Source: Pseudoflavonifractor_A sp022772585 (GTDB lineage: Bacteria; Bacillota; Clostridia; Oscillospirales; Oscillospiraceae). From it: a stretch of 64,000 nucleotides of DNA. Every line of letters starts with the position of its first letter. Positions within the stretch are counted from its first letter, which is position 1. The notes under the pieces were generated by a model. It saw only the letters and a list, made by a program, of their open reading frames with translations, did not search any database and was not told the DNA's origin. Positions 32,752-41,684 of the stretch are shown piece by piece. Location of the stretch: assembly GCF_052065415.1 (NCBI RefSeq), contig NZ_JBQHUB010000001.1, positions 124,001-188,000 on the forward strand, read 5' to 3'. The translations under genes were made by a program, and so were the position numbers.

Positions 32752-32780
32752 TTGACCCCTGAAAAATCTTCATGTATAGT
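32752..32780 (+). promoter_or_regulatory. Strong promoter of the S-layer-like gene
   Basis: TTGACC, exactly 17 bases, TATAGT, close to the vegetative consensus. It lies about 60 bases before the AAGGAGG site of the SLH gene. Confidence 0.75.
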
Positions 32781-32842
32781 AAATACGACCTGATGAGAGG
32801 ATGTTACCTTTCAAAGGGAAAATTTGTAAGGAGGAAATCCAA

Positions 32843-35311
32843 ATGAGAAACCTCAAGAGAGCTCTCAGCGCTGCTCTGGCTTCCGTCATGGTCCTGGGCC
32901 TGATGGTCGTCGGCGCCTCCGCCGCGAGCTACGAGGATTTCACCGACAAGGCTGAAATCCAGCACAAGGAGGCCGTCTCCATGGTCACCGAGCTGGGCGT
33001 CATCGCCGGCCTGACCGACGGCAGCTATGGCCCCGCCATGAACATCGACCGCGCTTCCTTCGCCCGCCTGGTCTGCGTGACCCTGAACGGCGGCAAGGAG
33101 CCCATGCTGGGCAACCTGAAGACCACCTTCACCGACACCCAGGGCAACTGGGCTGAGAAGTACATCGCCTACTGTGTGGACCGCTCCATCATCGCCGGCA
33201 AGGGCAACAACACCTTCGCTCCCTCCGCCAACGTGACCGGTTCCGAGGCTGCCAAGATGCTGCTGGTGGCTCTGGGCTACAACCCCGTGTACGAGGGCAT
33301 CGGCGGCGCCACCTGGCAGGTCACCACCGACGTTCTGGCCAACCAGGCCGGTCTGTACGATGATCTGGACGGCATGAACACCTCCGCTCCTCTGACCCGC
33401 GATCAGGCCGCTCAGATGATCTACAACACTCTGAACGCCAATGTGGTGTCCTACTCCTGGACCCTGAACGCCAACGGCAGCACCATCGCTGTCCAGAACA
33501 AGGCCGCCAAGACCATGCTCGAGGACAAGTTCGGCGCCGTTAAGGTCGAGGGTATCGTTCTGGCCAACGACATCGCCTCTGTTGACTCCGGCAAAGACGC
33601 TGTGGGCGTTCAGAGCGACGGCAAGACCTATGTTAAGGTCACCAACTCCGAGGACAGCCTGAACTCCGGTTCCTTCAAGGTCGACACCGGCCTGGATATG
33701 CTGGGCAAGTCCGTTATCCTGTACGCCAAGAAGGGCTCCAATGACTCCGCTGCCAAGGCCACTGTGCTGGGCAACGTGATCGTCAGCGAGGACAACGTGG
33801 TCGCCACCGCTACCGGCTCCAAGAAGCCCAGCGCTCTGGCCAGCGACAACGATCTGAAGCTGGGCGGCAAGATCTTCGTGAACTACGCCGCTGCTGAGGC
33901 GCTGACCCTGGACAAGGACGGCAAGAACCTGAAGGGCGCCACCCTGACCCTCATCGACAACGACGATGACGGCAAGGTGGACTTCCAGATCCAGACCATG
34001 AAGGCCTTCGGTAAGGTCACTGCTTACAGCACCAAGTCCGACGGCAACATCACCGTCACCATTAGCAAGAGCGACAACACCGGCTTTGCGGGCACCTTCT
34101 CCAGCACCAACGCCGCTGACGACGTTGAGGGCTTCGCCGATGTGAAGAAGGACGACTATGTCTTTGTGACCAAGATCAACGACACCATGATCGTTGAGAA
34201 GGCCAAGTCCGTTACCGGCACCGTGCAGTCCATCAAGGGCTCCAAGGTCACTGTGGACGGCACTGCTTACGAGCAGTCCGGCCTGGTCAAGAACGTTGAC
34301 GGCACCAACAGCCTGACCGCCGCTCTGGCTGACAGCCTGAAGGACGAGGTCAAGCTGTACCTGGATGAGTGCGGCTACGTGGTCATGGTGGACGACGTTG
34401 ACTCCGAGAGCAACTACCTGGTCGTGACCAAGCTCGCCGCTGCCACCGGCTTCGGCGACACTAAGGATGCCAAGGTCGTTCTGGCTGACGGCACCAAGGC
34501 TACCGTCACCGTGAACCTGGACGATGAGGACTATGTCCAGAATCCCAAGGAGAACACCCTGTACACCTACTCCACCGACAAGGACGGCAACTACAACCTG
34601 AAGGCTGTCAAGGGCGGCGACATCGAGCTGGCCGACAGCAAGCTGGTCAAGGGCCGCGTGGCCCTCGCCAAGGATAAGGACGGTGCTGTAACCCTGAAGG
34701 CCAACAGCTCCACCGTGTTCGTCATCGGCAACGGCGACAGCTACAAGGTCTACACCGGCGTGGCCAACGTGCCCAACACCACCGTTGATGCCAAGGCTAT
34801 CGTTCTGGCTGATGTTACCACCGGCACCGCCGAGTTCGTGTACGTCTCCGACAGCACTGCTGCTGCCGACAGCACCGACAAGGTCTATGTCACCGGTGAT
34901 ATGACTGTGACCATGGACGACAACGGCGACAAGGTCTACAGCTGGGATGTCGTGAAGGACGGCGCTGTCATCACTGTCACCGGCAAGAGCACCGCTTTCG
35001 CCGAGGGCAAGGGCCTGTATGAGGTCGAGATGAACGGCACCGAGGTCACCAGCGACAAGCAGATTGCTACCGCGGCTACCGTGGACGAGGCTGCTGACGG
35101 CGTGCTGACCCTGACCAAGGGCAAGACCTACTCCTACAATGATGCTACCAAGTTCATCACTGTGGACGGCACCGACCTGACCGAGGCTTCCGACGGCACC
35201 ATCGTCACCGTGAAGGACGCCACCGAGGAGTCCGGCGACCGCAGCGAGGTCATCGTCGTGGCCGACAAGGACAACGCCAACCTGGCTGCTTACGTCTACA
35301 TCATCGAGTAA
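32843..35311 (+). CDS. S-layer homology domain protein (probable S-layer/cell-surface protein)
   Basis: An 822-residue secreted protein. A signal peptide ends at GASA-A (about residue 24). Two or three SLH repeats follow (SYEDFTDKAEIQHKEAVSMV.ELGVIAG, FTDTQGNWAEKYIAYCVDRSIIAG, and a weaker third around residues 140-195). These anchor the protein to pyruvylated secondary wall polymer. The remaining roughly 600 residues are beta-rich, Asp/Thr/Lys/Val-rich repeats without an assigned family. Codon choice is biased towards few, frequent codons (GCC, ACC, AAG, CTG, GGC), as in highly expressed genes. Near-consensus promoter, AAGGAGG and a very strong terminator support abundant production. The ATG of MRNLKRA is chosen from the ribosome site. 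Confidence 0.88.
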   Translation: MRNLKRALSAALASVMVLGLMVVGASAASYEDFTDKAEIQHKEAVSMVTELGVIAGLTDGSYGPAMNIDRASFARLVCVTLNGGKEPMLGNLKTTFTDTQGNWAEKYIAYCVDRSIIAGKGNNTFAPSANVTGSEAAKMLLVALGYNPVYEGIGGATWQVTTDVLANQAGLYDDLDGMNTSAPLTRDQAAQMIYNTLNANVVSYSWTLNANGSTIAVQNKAAKTMLEDKFGAVKVEGIVLANDIASVDSGKDAVGVQSDGKTYVKVTNSEDSLNSGSFKVDTGLDMLGKSVILYAKKGSNDSAAKATVLGNVIVSEDNVVATATGSKKPSALASDNDLKLGGKIFVNYAAAEALTLDKDGKNLKGATLTLIDNDDDGKVDFQIQTMKAFGKVTAYSTKSDGNITVTISKSDNTGFAGTFSSTNAADDVEGFADVKKDDYVFVTKINDTMIVEKAKSVTGTVQSIKGSKVTVDGTAYEQSGLVKNVDGTNSLTAALADSLKDEVKLYLDECGYVVMVDDVDSESNYLVVTKLAAATGFGDTKDAKVVLADGTKATVTVNLDDEDYVQNPKENTLYTYSTDKDGNYNLKAVKGGDIELADSKLVKGRVALAKDKDGAVTLKANSSTVFVIGNGDSYKVYTGVANVPNTTVDAKAIVLADVTTGTAEFVYVSDSTAAADSTDKVYVTGDMTVTMDDNGDKVYSWDVVKDGAVITVTGKSTAFAEGKGLYEVEMNGTEVTSDKQIATAATVDEAADGVLTLTKGKTYSYNDATKFITVDGTDLTEASDGTIVTVKDATEESGDRSEVIVVADKDNANLAAYVYIIE

Positions 35312-35353
35312 TCGCTGATCTGACGGGGGCACAAAAACACCCATAACGTGTTT

Positions 35354-35386
35354 CACCCCCGGGCCAAACGGCCCGGGGGTGTTTTT
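35354..35386 (+). terminator. Strong terminator of the S-layer-like gene
   Basis: 12-bp stem CACCCCCGGGCC, AAAC loop, complement, then five T. Confidence 0.92.
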
Positions 35387-35400
35387 GTCCCAAAATCGCG

Positions 35401-36390
35401 CTATGCGATTACCAGGCCGTAGTCCAGGACCTCCATGGTCTCCGCCTCCAGCCGCCGCAGGATGAGCTCCACCGTCCAGTCCCCGGCGGCAAAGCCGGAA
35501 CGGAGCAGGAAGGCGCTCTCGGTGCAGGGCGTGCCGTCCAGTCCGACCGTGGAGCGGGTCTCCGTGGGGGTGAGGACCTGACGGTATCCGCCCCCGTCGG
35601 TAATGGCCAGGGCCATCTTACCTCCGGTGTGCCGCACCCAGGCCAGCACGCTGTCCGCCGCCGGGACGCCGGCATAGACGGCCCGGAACCAGCCCGTGGC
35701 CCCGGTAACGGGGGTGAAGTGGAACACGCCGCCCGCCCCAACACGGTCACCAGCGGCGGGATAGAGGTAACCATGGCTGGTCTCAACGGTGAGACGGACC
35801 GAGCAGACGTCCCGGGCGCCGATCTGCAGGGGTTCAGGCCACTCCAGCAGCAGCTCCGCTGAGTTGCGGTAATTAAGCTCTGGGGTCACGGCGGTGGTTA
35901 CAGACCGCTCCGCGCCGTTGACCATGGCCCGGGCGGTGACTGTGTGGGCCATGATGGCATCGTTATAGTTGAATACCTGGCAGGTGAAGCCGGTCCAGAG
36001 CCCGCCGTGGTCGGGGGAGCGCTCCGGGCTGGTCCGCTCCGATTTCTCGCCTACATCATCGTAATACCCCAGGTCGATATCGCCCTGCTCTGCGCCGTAC
36101 AGTGCCAGCCGCCCGCCGGTGAGAAAGACCTGCGGCGCGCGAAGGGCGCCCGCCGCCTCATCCTCACGGAAGGCGCTGAAGAGAAGCCCTTTTTTGTAGC
36201 CGGTGTACTTGCCCTCGTAATGATTTTGCAGCATCAGGTTGTAAATATCATAGGCATTCGCCTCCCCATTCCCGCGCAGACGGTCAAGCACTGTGTCCAA
36301 TCTGGAAAAATCAGTGTTGAAATCGGTGCGGAGAAACGGATCGGCGCTCTCCCACTGATGCAGCCCAAAATGTTCTGTGTACTGTGCCAT
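35401..36390 (-). CDS. Phage tail-fibre-like protein, function unknown
   Basis: A 329-residue soluble protein with no signal peptide. The N-terminus MAQYTEHFGLHQWESADPFLRTDFNTDFSRLDTVLDRL is like the first segment of tail-fibre or baseplate-associated proteins of Clostridia phages and defective tails; the rest is beta-rich (jelly-roll-like: GYLYPAAGDRVGAGGVFHFTPVTGATGW). GAGGGATG precedes the ATG at 36390; a longer in-frame upstream extension lacks support. No other phage genes are nearby. The similarity is recalled, not computed. Confidence 0.55.
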   Translation of the reverse strand: MAQYTEHFGLHQWESADPFLRTDFNTDFSRLDTVLDRLRGNGEANAYDIYNLMLQNHYEGKYTGYKKGLLFSAFREDEAAGALRAPQVFLTGGRLALYGAEQGDIDLGYYDDVGEKSERTSPERSPDHGGLWTGFTCQVFNYNDAIMAHTVTARAMVNGAERSVTTAVTPELNYRNSAELLLEWPEPLQIGARDVCSVRLTVETSHGYLYPAAGDRVGAGGVFHFTPVTGATGWFRAVYAGVPAADSVLAWVRHTGGKMALAITDGGGYRQVLTPTETRSTVGLDGTPCTESAFLLRSGFAAGDWTVELILRRLEAETMEVLDYGLVIA

Positions 36391-36480
36391 TTGGCATCCC
36401 TCCTCAGTGCAGGAAGGAGATGTTCTTCTATTGGGGACAATTCTATCCCCCTTCCACAAAAAACAGGTGTATTTTCCTTG

Positions 36481-36510
36481 AAAACGCTCTGCTGTGCAGG
36501 GCGTTTTTTT
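36481..36510 (+). terminator. Hairpin with T7 tail, no gene upstream on the plus strand
   Basis: AACGCTCTGC, TGT, GCAGGGCGTT followed by T's: a good plus-strand terminator without an obvious transcript to end. On the minus strand it ends in TTTTC and lies in the leader of the tail-fibre-like gene, where it could act as an attenuator. Confidence 0.5.
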
Positions 36511-36582
36511 GTGCGATAAGGGCTGGAAGATATATATATAGATATTACAAATATAATGAGGGAGCCGTATAGGCTTAAACAA

Positions 36583-36612
36583 TTGTTAAAGGTTTCAAAG
36601 CTATGCTATACT
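36583..36612 (+). promoter_or_regulatory. Candidate promoter of the SLH/FIVAR gene
   Basis: TTGTTA, 18 bases, TATACT, about 190 bases before the start codon. The roughly 410-base gap 36391-36800 has no gene; the leader contains a long imperfect inverted repeat (CGCGGAA at about 36665 with TTCCGCG at about 36694). Confidence 0.55.
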
Positions 36613-36800
36613 TAGCTCAATACAATCGGCTATGTTGTATTTATTTTACCTATTTAAAACGGCTCGCGGAATGTTCGAATTTCGAAATATCGTTCCGCGG
36701 GCTGTGCAGCGAAATGGAGGGATCGGCGGACTGCAAGGCGGACATGTCCACGTTGTGAGCACAGCAACAGTTCCAAAATAACATAGAAAAGGAGAACATA

Positions 36801-39800
36801 ATGAAAGTATCGAAATGGAGAAGAGTTACAGGCCTTCTTCTGGCGATGCTGATGCTGGTGCAGACCTTCGGAGGCGCACTGGCGGCTGGCATGCCGGAGG
36901 GCCACTGGTGCCAGGCGGAGATGGAAGCCTTCGCGGAGCAGGGCATCATTACCGGGGACAGTAGCGGCGATCTCCGGCCGGATGAGCTCATCACCCGGGC
37001 GGAATTCGTCCGCATCGTAAACGGAGTATTCGGCTTCCTGCGGACAGGGAAAGCGAACTTCTCCGATGTAAAGGATTCCGACTGGTTCAGCGCGGATGTG
37101 GCTGCCGCGGCACGGGTGGGCTATATGGCCGGTTATCCGGATGGAACGGCCCGCCCCACCGACCATATCACACGGCAGGAGGCTGCCAGGATCGTGATGA
37201 CGGTCCTGGACGAAGCCCGCAAGGGCAGCAGCTCCCTGTTTACCGACAGCGCGCAGGCCGGCGCCTGGGCGCGGGATTCCATCGAGGCGGCCGGTGAACT
37301 GGGCGTGATCGCCGGCTATCCGGACGGTTCCTTCCGGCCGGAGCGGAATATCTCCCGGGCTGAGACCGTGATGATGCTGTCCCGGGCGGTCCCCGGCATT
37401 TACATTAAAACGGGCGTTTACAGCGAGAATACCCGTGGTTCCGTGGTGGTTGGCGCCGAGGATGTGACCCTGCGGGATATGGTGATCGAAGGCAACCTGT
37501 ATGTCACTGAGGGTTGTGCCGGAACGCTTACGCTGGACAATGTGACCGTGAAGGGCCGCATCATCGTTACCGGCGGCAGCGAGCGGACTGTGGAGCTGGC
37601 CGATTGTACCATCCACAGCATCGATGTGAAGGCCGATGCGGTCAACACCAAGATCGTCGTGAAGGACGGCACCCAGGTGGATGCCGTCACCGTGAGCGGC
37701 GCGGTGGATATTGAGGTGCAGAAGGGCGGTCATGTTGACAGCATTACCGTAGATGCCGAGGGTGCCAAGATCCACGGTGCGGGCAAGGCGGACGAGATCA
37801 AGGCCAACGAGCAGACCACCGTAGCCGGCAAGCCCGTGAAGCCCGGCACGACCACCGATCTGAACGCCTCTTCCGGCGGCTCCGGCAGTTCCGGCGGCGG
37901 CGGTGGCGGCGGCAGCACCGAGCCCGCGGTCAAGTATGAGATGACCGCCAGCCTGAACAAGACCAGCTATGATATTAATGAGAGCATTGTGGTCACAGGC
38001 GGTGTGACCGCGGACGGCAAGGCCGCCGCCAATGTGCCGCTGACCTACACCATTACCGCGGTGGAGGAGAACAAGCGTGCCGCCGCTGACCAGGTGTTTA
38101 CCGGCGAGGATGGAACGTTTACCTTTACCTTTGCCATGCCTGAGGGCTCTCAGGCCGGCGAATATCTCCTCAAGCTGCATGCAGGCAAGCCTGCCCAGCT
38201 GGATAAAGAGCTCAGCTTTACGGTGACCGGCCTGGTCCAGGTGGACCGGAGCGCCCTCAAAGCCGAGATCGACCGGGCAAAGGCGCTTCTGGAGCATGCG
38301 TCTGAGTATACCAGTTCCACCTGGAGCGCGTTTGAGACCGCACTGACGGAGGCTGAGAGCACCTATGCTGACGGCGAAGCCACTCAGGCTGTAGTCAACG
38401 GCGCGAAGGACAGCCTGACCGCCGCCATTACCGGCCTGACCAAAAAAGCGGATAAGACCGCCCTGGCCGCCGCCATCGAGGAGGCCAGGAAGCTGGATGA
38501 GTCCGCGTATACGGCGGGCTCCTTCGACAGAGTCAAGGAAGCCCTGTCCTATGCCGAAGAGGTGATGGAGAACGGCGACGCCTCCAAGACGATCGCGGAC
38601 AAGGCCGCCAAGGATCTGAGGGACGCCATTGCCGCCCTGGAGGAAAAGGGTTCCGTGGACGCCGCTCTCAAGCTGAACGGCGCCGCCGCCCCCGAGCGCT
38701 ATCGCGCGCTGCTGGCCGAGGGCAAGACCTTCCCCAACAACGGCGATTCCCTGCTCTGGGTCACCGAGGGCAGCGCCGCGGGCGATCCCGCCGTGACGGT
38801 CGTCTCCTCCGATCCCACCGTACTGGCGGTGACGCAGGACCAGACCGATTTGAAGAACTTCGCCGTGACCGGCACGCTTGCCAAGACCGGAACAACGGTC
38901 CTGACCTTCAGGACCGAGTGGGACGGAACCTCCAAGAGCGCTGAAATGACGGTAGTGGTGGTCAACGCCGCCACAGTGGAGAGCCTGACCAAGGCCGTTG
39001 CGGAGGGTAAGACCCTCAACAGCGAGGATTACAAGGCTGAGGGCTGGACCGCTTTCGCCGCCGCGCTGAACGCCGCGGAGGGCAGGCTGAACGACCTGGC
39101 CGCCTCTGAGGACGACCTGGCCGCCGCTCTGGCCGGTCTGAAGGAGAAGAAGGACGCTCTGGTCAACAAGAATCAGAGCGACATCGAGGTCTGGTTCACC
39201 GAGGCCAACAAGAGCGAGCGCCTGACGGAGTTTACCCTCTATCAGGATTACCAGAAGAATATGACTCTCCATACCGGCACCAGCGGCTCCGATATCAAGG
39301 AGTTCGTGTTTGAGGGCGATCCTGCCGGCGGATTCAATGTTCAGGACGCATGGACGAGCGACCAGGCGCACAAGAATATCAGTCTGCGGGTCACGAACCT
39401 GGGTACCTTTGAGCTGAAAGCCACGGTCAAGTTCAATGACGGCACCTTCTCCACGGCGGTGCTGAAGTGCACCACTGTGCCGCAGGTGGACAACAAGGCC
39501 CTGAAGGCGGCAGTGGATGCGGGCAAGAAGCTGGTTTCCGACCAGTACACGACCGAGACCTGGGCACCTTTTGCCGAGGCTTTGACCGCTGCTGACGCCG
39601 TATATAAGCAGAGCACCAGCGCCACTGTCACTCAGAAAGAACTGGACGACGCCCTGGCCGCGCTGAACACTGCGATGGCGAGCCTGGAGGCGCTGCCCAT
39701 CGACAAGACTGATCTGAAGGTCACCTGGTATCAGGGCACGATCAGCAGCACGGACGAGGTCCCTGAGACGGTACGTACCAGCCTCGGCAGCAGCCTGCCC

Positions 39801-41579
39801 GCTTCCGGCAGCTACTGGCTGACGGTGACGGGCCTGCAGAAGGGCCAGATCCAGTCGGTGGAGGTCCTTTTTGACGAAAACTATATTACCAAGGGAACCT
39901 CTACAGAAGGAACATCTGACAGTAATCCCTACGTGTACCGCTGGAGATTCTGGTGCAGAGTCAAGGCCGAAGGCACCAGCCAGATCACCGGAAAGGTCAC
40001 TCTGATCGACGGCACCGTCATTGAGAAGAGCTTTACCATTACCACTGAGCCCGAGGTTGTCCCCGTGGACAAGAGCGAGCTGACCGCGCTTATCGCTGCG
40101 GTAGACGCACTGAATGAGGCGGATTATACGCCGGCGAGCTGGGAGAAGCTGACCGCCGCTAAGACCGCCGCTCAGGCTGTTGTGGATAACGACGCGGCCA
40201 CGGCGGACGATGTGGCCAACGCTCTGGCTGCGCTGACCAAAGCGAAAGATGAGCTGGCCGAGGCTGAGCCTGTGGACAAGAGCGAGCTGACCGCGCTGGT
40301 GGCCAAGGCGGAGGCGCTGAACGAGAAGGACTACAGCGCTTCCACCTGGAAGAACCTGACCACCGCCAAAACTGCCGCTCAGACGGTGCTGGACAACAGC
40401 GCGGCCACGGCGGACGATGTGTCCACGGCCCTGATTAACCTGCAGAGCGCCATGGACAAGCTGGCGGGCCGTGTGACCACAACGGTCTTCAGCAAGAAGT
40501 TGCTGGATGCGGAGAAGCGGGTGGCGGCGGCCTATACTGAGACCAGTTGGACCGCTTTCCAGACTGCCCTGACCGCCGCCCAGGCCACGTTTAAGGATGA
40601 TACGGCAACCATTCCCGCTGTGAATCAGGCCTATGATACTCTGGTGGCGGCCATGAACGGGCTGATGTGGAAGGACGATGTGGTGTTCAAGACCTTCCAG
40701 ACCGCGCCCGATCTGGTGTACAGCGCAAACTACATCAGCGACAGTGATTATGATTCTTCTGCCTGGGAGACCGAGATGAAAGCGGGGAGCGAGGGCGCGA
40801 CTCACTTCCGGGCCCTGCTGGGCGGCCACGGCACCGACGTGGGACCGCTTGCCGAGGAGTATGCGATGTTCTTTGGTGACATCAAGCTGACCAAGGCGGA
40901 GATCGAGGCTGCGCTGCTGGCGCAGGACGAGATGCTGGTCTTTGAGACCTACACCGAGATTGCCGGGACCAATGTGGTCTCCCGCTATGTCACCTACCTG
41001 CCCGTGAACGACGGCAAGGACCGCGCCAGCCTCCACAGCGCGGTGGAGGCCGCCAAGGCCCTGAAGAGCGACGCGGAGAAGTGGGCTGCCATCCAGACCG
41101 CCCTGACCGAGGCCCGGACTGTCTACCGCGATCCCGCTGCCGGCCAGGCGGCCATCACCGCCGCGGCCACGAAGCTCAGCGACGCCGTAGCCGCCCTGAA
41201 CGGCGGCGAGGTCGATCCCCCCGCGGGCGATATCAAGGACATCGGACTCGTATATGATGCAACCAATGCCTCTGCATTTATCATCAGCGGAGATCCCGGA
41301 GAGTATCCGGACGCCTATTTCCAGGTGGTGGCTGGCGAGTATGCCAGCGTGATCGATGAGGAGTATGGGCTGTATGTGTATGGGAACTATCCTGGCCCCT
41401 TGTACGATGCCGGACTTGCGGAGCCTTCTGAGGGTATGGTGGAGTACATCCAGACTACGGTCCAGCAGAACGGGAAATATGTCGTTACCATTAAGCTGTT
41501 TGGGGACGCGGAGGGTTCTGAACCTCTGATGGAGAACGGCCAGGCGGTGGAATTCCAGGTGTACCTGACCATCGAATAA
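36801..41579 (+). CDS. Giant SLH-anchored surface protein with FIVAR repeats
   Basis: A 1592-residue secreted protein. It has a signal peptide (about residues 1-29) and three SLH domains (about 30-195: GHWCQAEMEAFAEQGIITG, WFSADVAAAARVGYMAGYPDGT, AGAWARDSIEAAGELGVIAGYPDGSFRPE). A beta-helix-like stretch follows (about 205-345) and then a Ser/Gly linker of about 20 residues (SSGGSGSSGGGGGGG). The long stalk after it has several FIVAR-type three-helix modules (for example VDKSELTALVAKAEALNEKDYSASTWKNL with a near-copy just before it), interspersed with bacterial Ig-like modules. Such proteins are wall-anchored adhesins or carbohydrate-binding stalks. GGAGAACATA lies before the ATG. No catalytic domain or LPXTG sorting motif is seen. 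The two downstream genes are also secreted. Confidence 0.85.
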   Translation: MKVSKWRRVTGLLLAMLMLVQTFGGALAAGMPEGHWCQAEMEAFAEQGIITGDSSGDLRPDELITRAEFVRIVNGVFGFLRTGKANFSDVKDSDWFSADVAAAARVGYMAGYPDGTARPTDHITRQEAARIVMTVLDEARKGSSSLFTDSAQAGAWARDSIEAAGELGVIAGYPDGSFRPERNISRAETVMMLSRAVPGIYIKTGVYSENTRGSVVVGAEDVTLRDMVIEGNLYVTEGCAGTLTLDNVTVKGRIIVTGGSERTVELADCTIHSIDVKADAVNTKIVVKDGTQVDAVTVSGAVDIEVQKGGHVDSITVDAEGAKIHGAGKADEIKANEQTTVAGKPVKPGTTTDLNASSGGSGSSGGGGGGGSTEPAVKYEMTASLNKTSYDINESIVVTGGVTADGKAAANVPLTYTITAVEENKRAAADQVFTGEDGTFTFTFAMPEGSQAGEYLLKLHAGKPAQLDKELSFTVTGLVQVDRSALKAEIDRAKALLEHASEYTSSTWSAFETALTEAESTYADGEATQAVVNGAKDSLTAAITGLTKKADKTALAAAIEEARKLDESAYTAGSFDRVKEALSYAEEVMENGDASKTIADKAAKDLRDAIAALEEKGSVDAALKLNGAAAPERYRALLAEGKTFPNNGDSLLWVTEGSAAGDPAVTVVSSDPTVLAVTQDQTDLKNFAVTGTLAKTGTTVLTFRTEWDGTSKSAEMTVVVVNAATVESLTKAVAEGKTLNSEDYKAEGWTAFAAALNAAEGRLNDLAASEDDLAAALAGLKEKKDALVNKNQSDIEVWFTEANKSERLTEFTLYQDYQKNMTLHTGTSGSDIKEFVFEGDPAGGFNVQDAWTSDQAHKNISLRVTNLGTFELKATVKFNDGTFSTAVLKCTTVPQVDNKALKAAVDAGKKLVSDQYTTETWAPFAEALTAADAVYKQSTSATVTQKELDDALAALNTAMASLEALPIDKTDLKVTWYQGTISSTDEVPETVRTSLGSSLPASGSYWLTVTGLQKGQIQSVEVLFDENYITKGTSTEGTSDSNPYVYRWRFWCRVKAEGTSQITGKVTLIDGTVIEKSFTITTEPEVVPVDKSELTALIAAVDALNEADYTPASWEKLTAAKTAAQAVVDNDAATADDVANALAALTKAKDELAEAEPVDKSELTALVAKAEALNEKDYSASTWKNLTTAKTAAQTVLDNSAATADDVSTALINLQSAMDKLAGRVTTTVFSKKLLDAEKRVAAAYTETSWTAFQTALTAAQATFKDDTATIPAVNQAYDTLVAAMNGLMWKDDVVFKTFQTAPDLVYSANYISDSDYDSSAWETEMKAGSEGATHFRALLGGHGTDVGPLAEEYAMFFGDIKLTKAEIEAALLAQDEMLVFETYTEIAGTNVVSRYVTYLPVNDGKDRASLHSAVEAAKALKSDAEKWAAIQTALTEARTVYRDPAAGQAAITAAATKLSDAVAALNGGEVDPPAGDIKDIGLVYDATNASAFIISGDPGEYPDAYFQVVAGEYASVIDEEYGLYVYGNYPGPLYDAGLAEPSEGMVEYIQTTVQQNGKYVVTIKLFGDAEGSEPLMENGQAVEFQVYLTIE
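40068..40460 (+). repeat. Tandem FIVAR-module repeat within the giant surface protein
   Basis: Two adjacent modules of about 204 bases begin with the same bases (GTGGACAAGAGCGAGCTGAC) at about 40068 and 40272 and encode near-identical VDKSELTALxA starts. Recent duplication of a stalk module is the likely cause; repeat number may vary between strains. Confidence 0.7.
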
Positions 41580-41610
41580 TTACCCAGGTTAAACCTTAAG
41601 TAAAAGCCGG

Positions 41611-41638
41611 CCGCGCGGGAGCACTGGCTCCCGCGCGG
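41611..41638 (+). terminator. 12-bp GC hairpin between the FIVAR and LRR genes
   Basis: CCGCGCGGGAGC, ACTG, and complement, with no T-run. It may partially terminate or protect the upstream mRNA. Confidence 0.45.
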
Positions 41639-41684
41639 CAGCGGTCTATCATCCAGAGAATGAAGAAAAGAAGGTGAACGCTTC

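Noticed and set aside
32804..35356. 850-codon minus-strand frame opposite the S-layer gene
   Set aside because: Shadow of a codon-biased gene; the composition is low in complexity.
36654..41036. 1460-codon minus-strand frame opposite the SLH/FIVAR gene
   Set aside because: The coding strand has a signal peptide, SLH domains and a ribosome site; the antisense frame has none.
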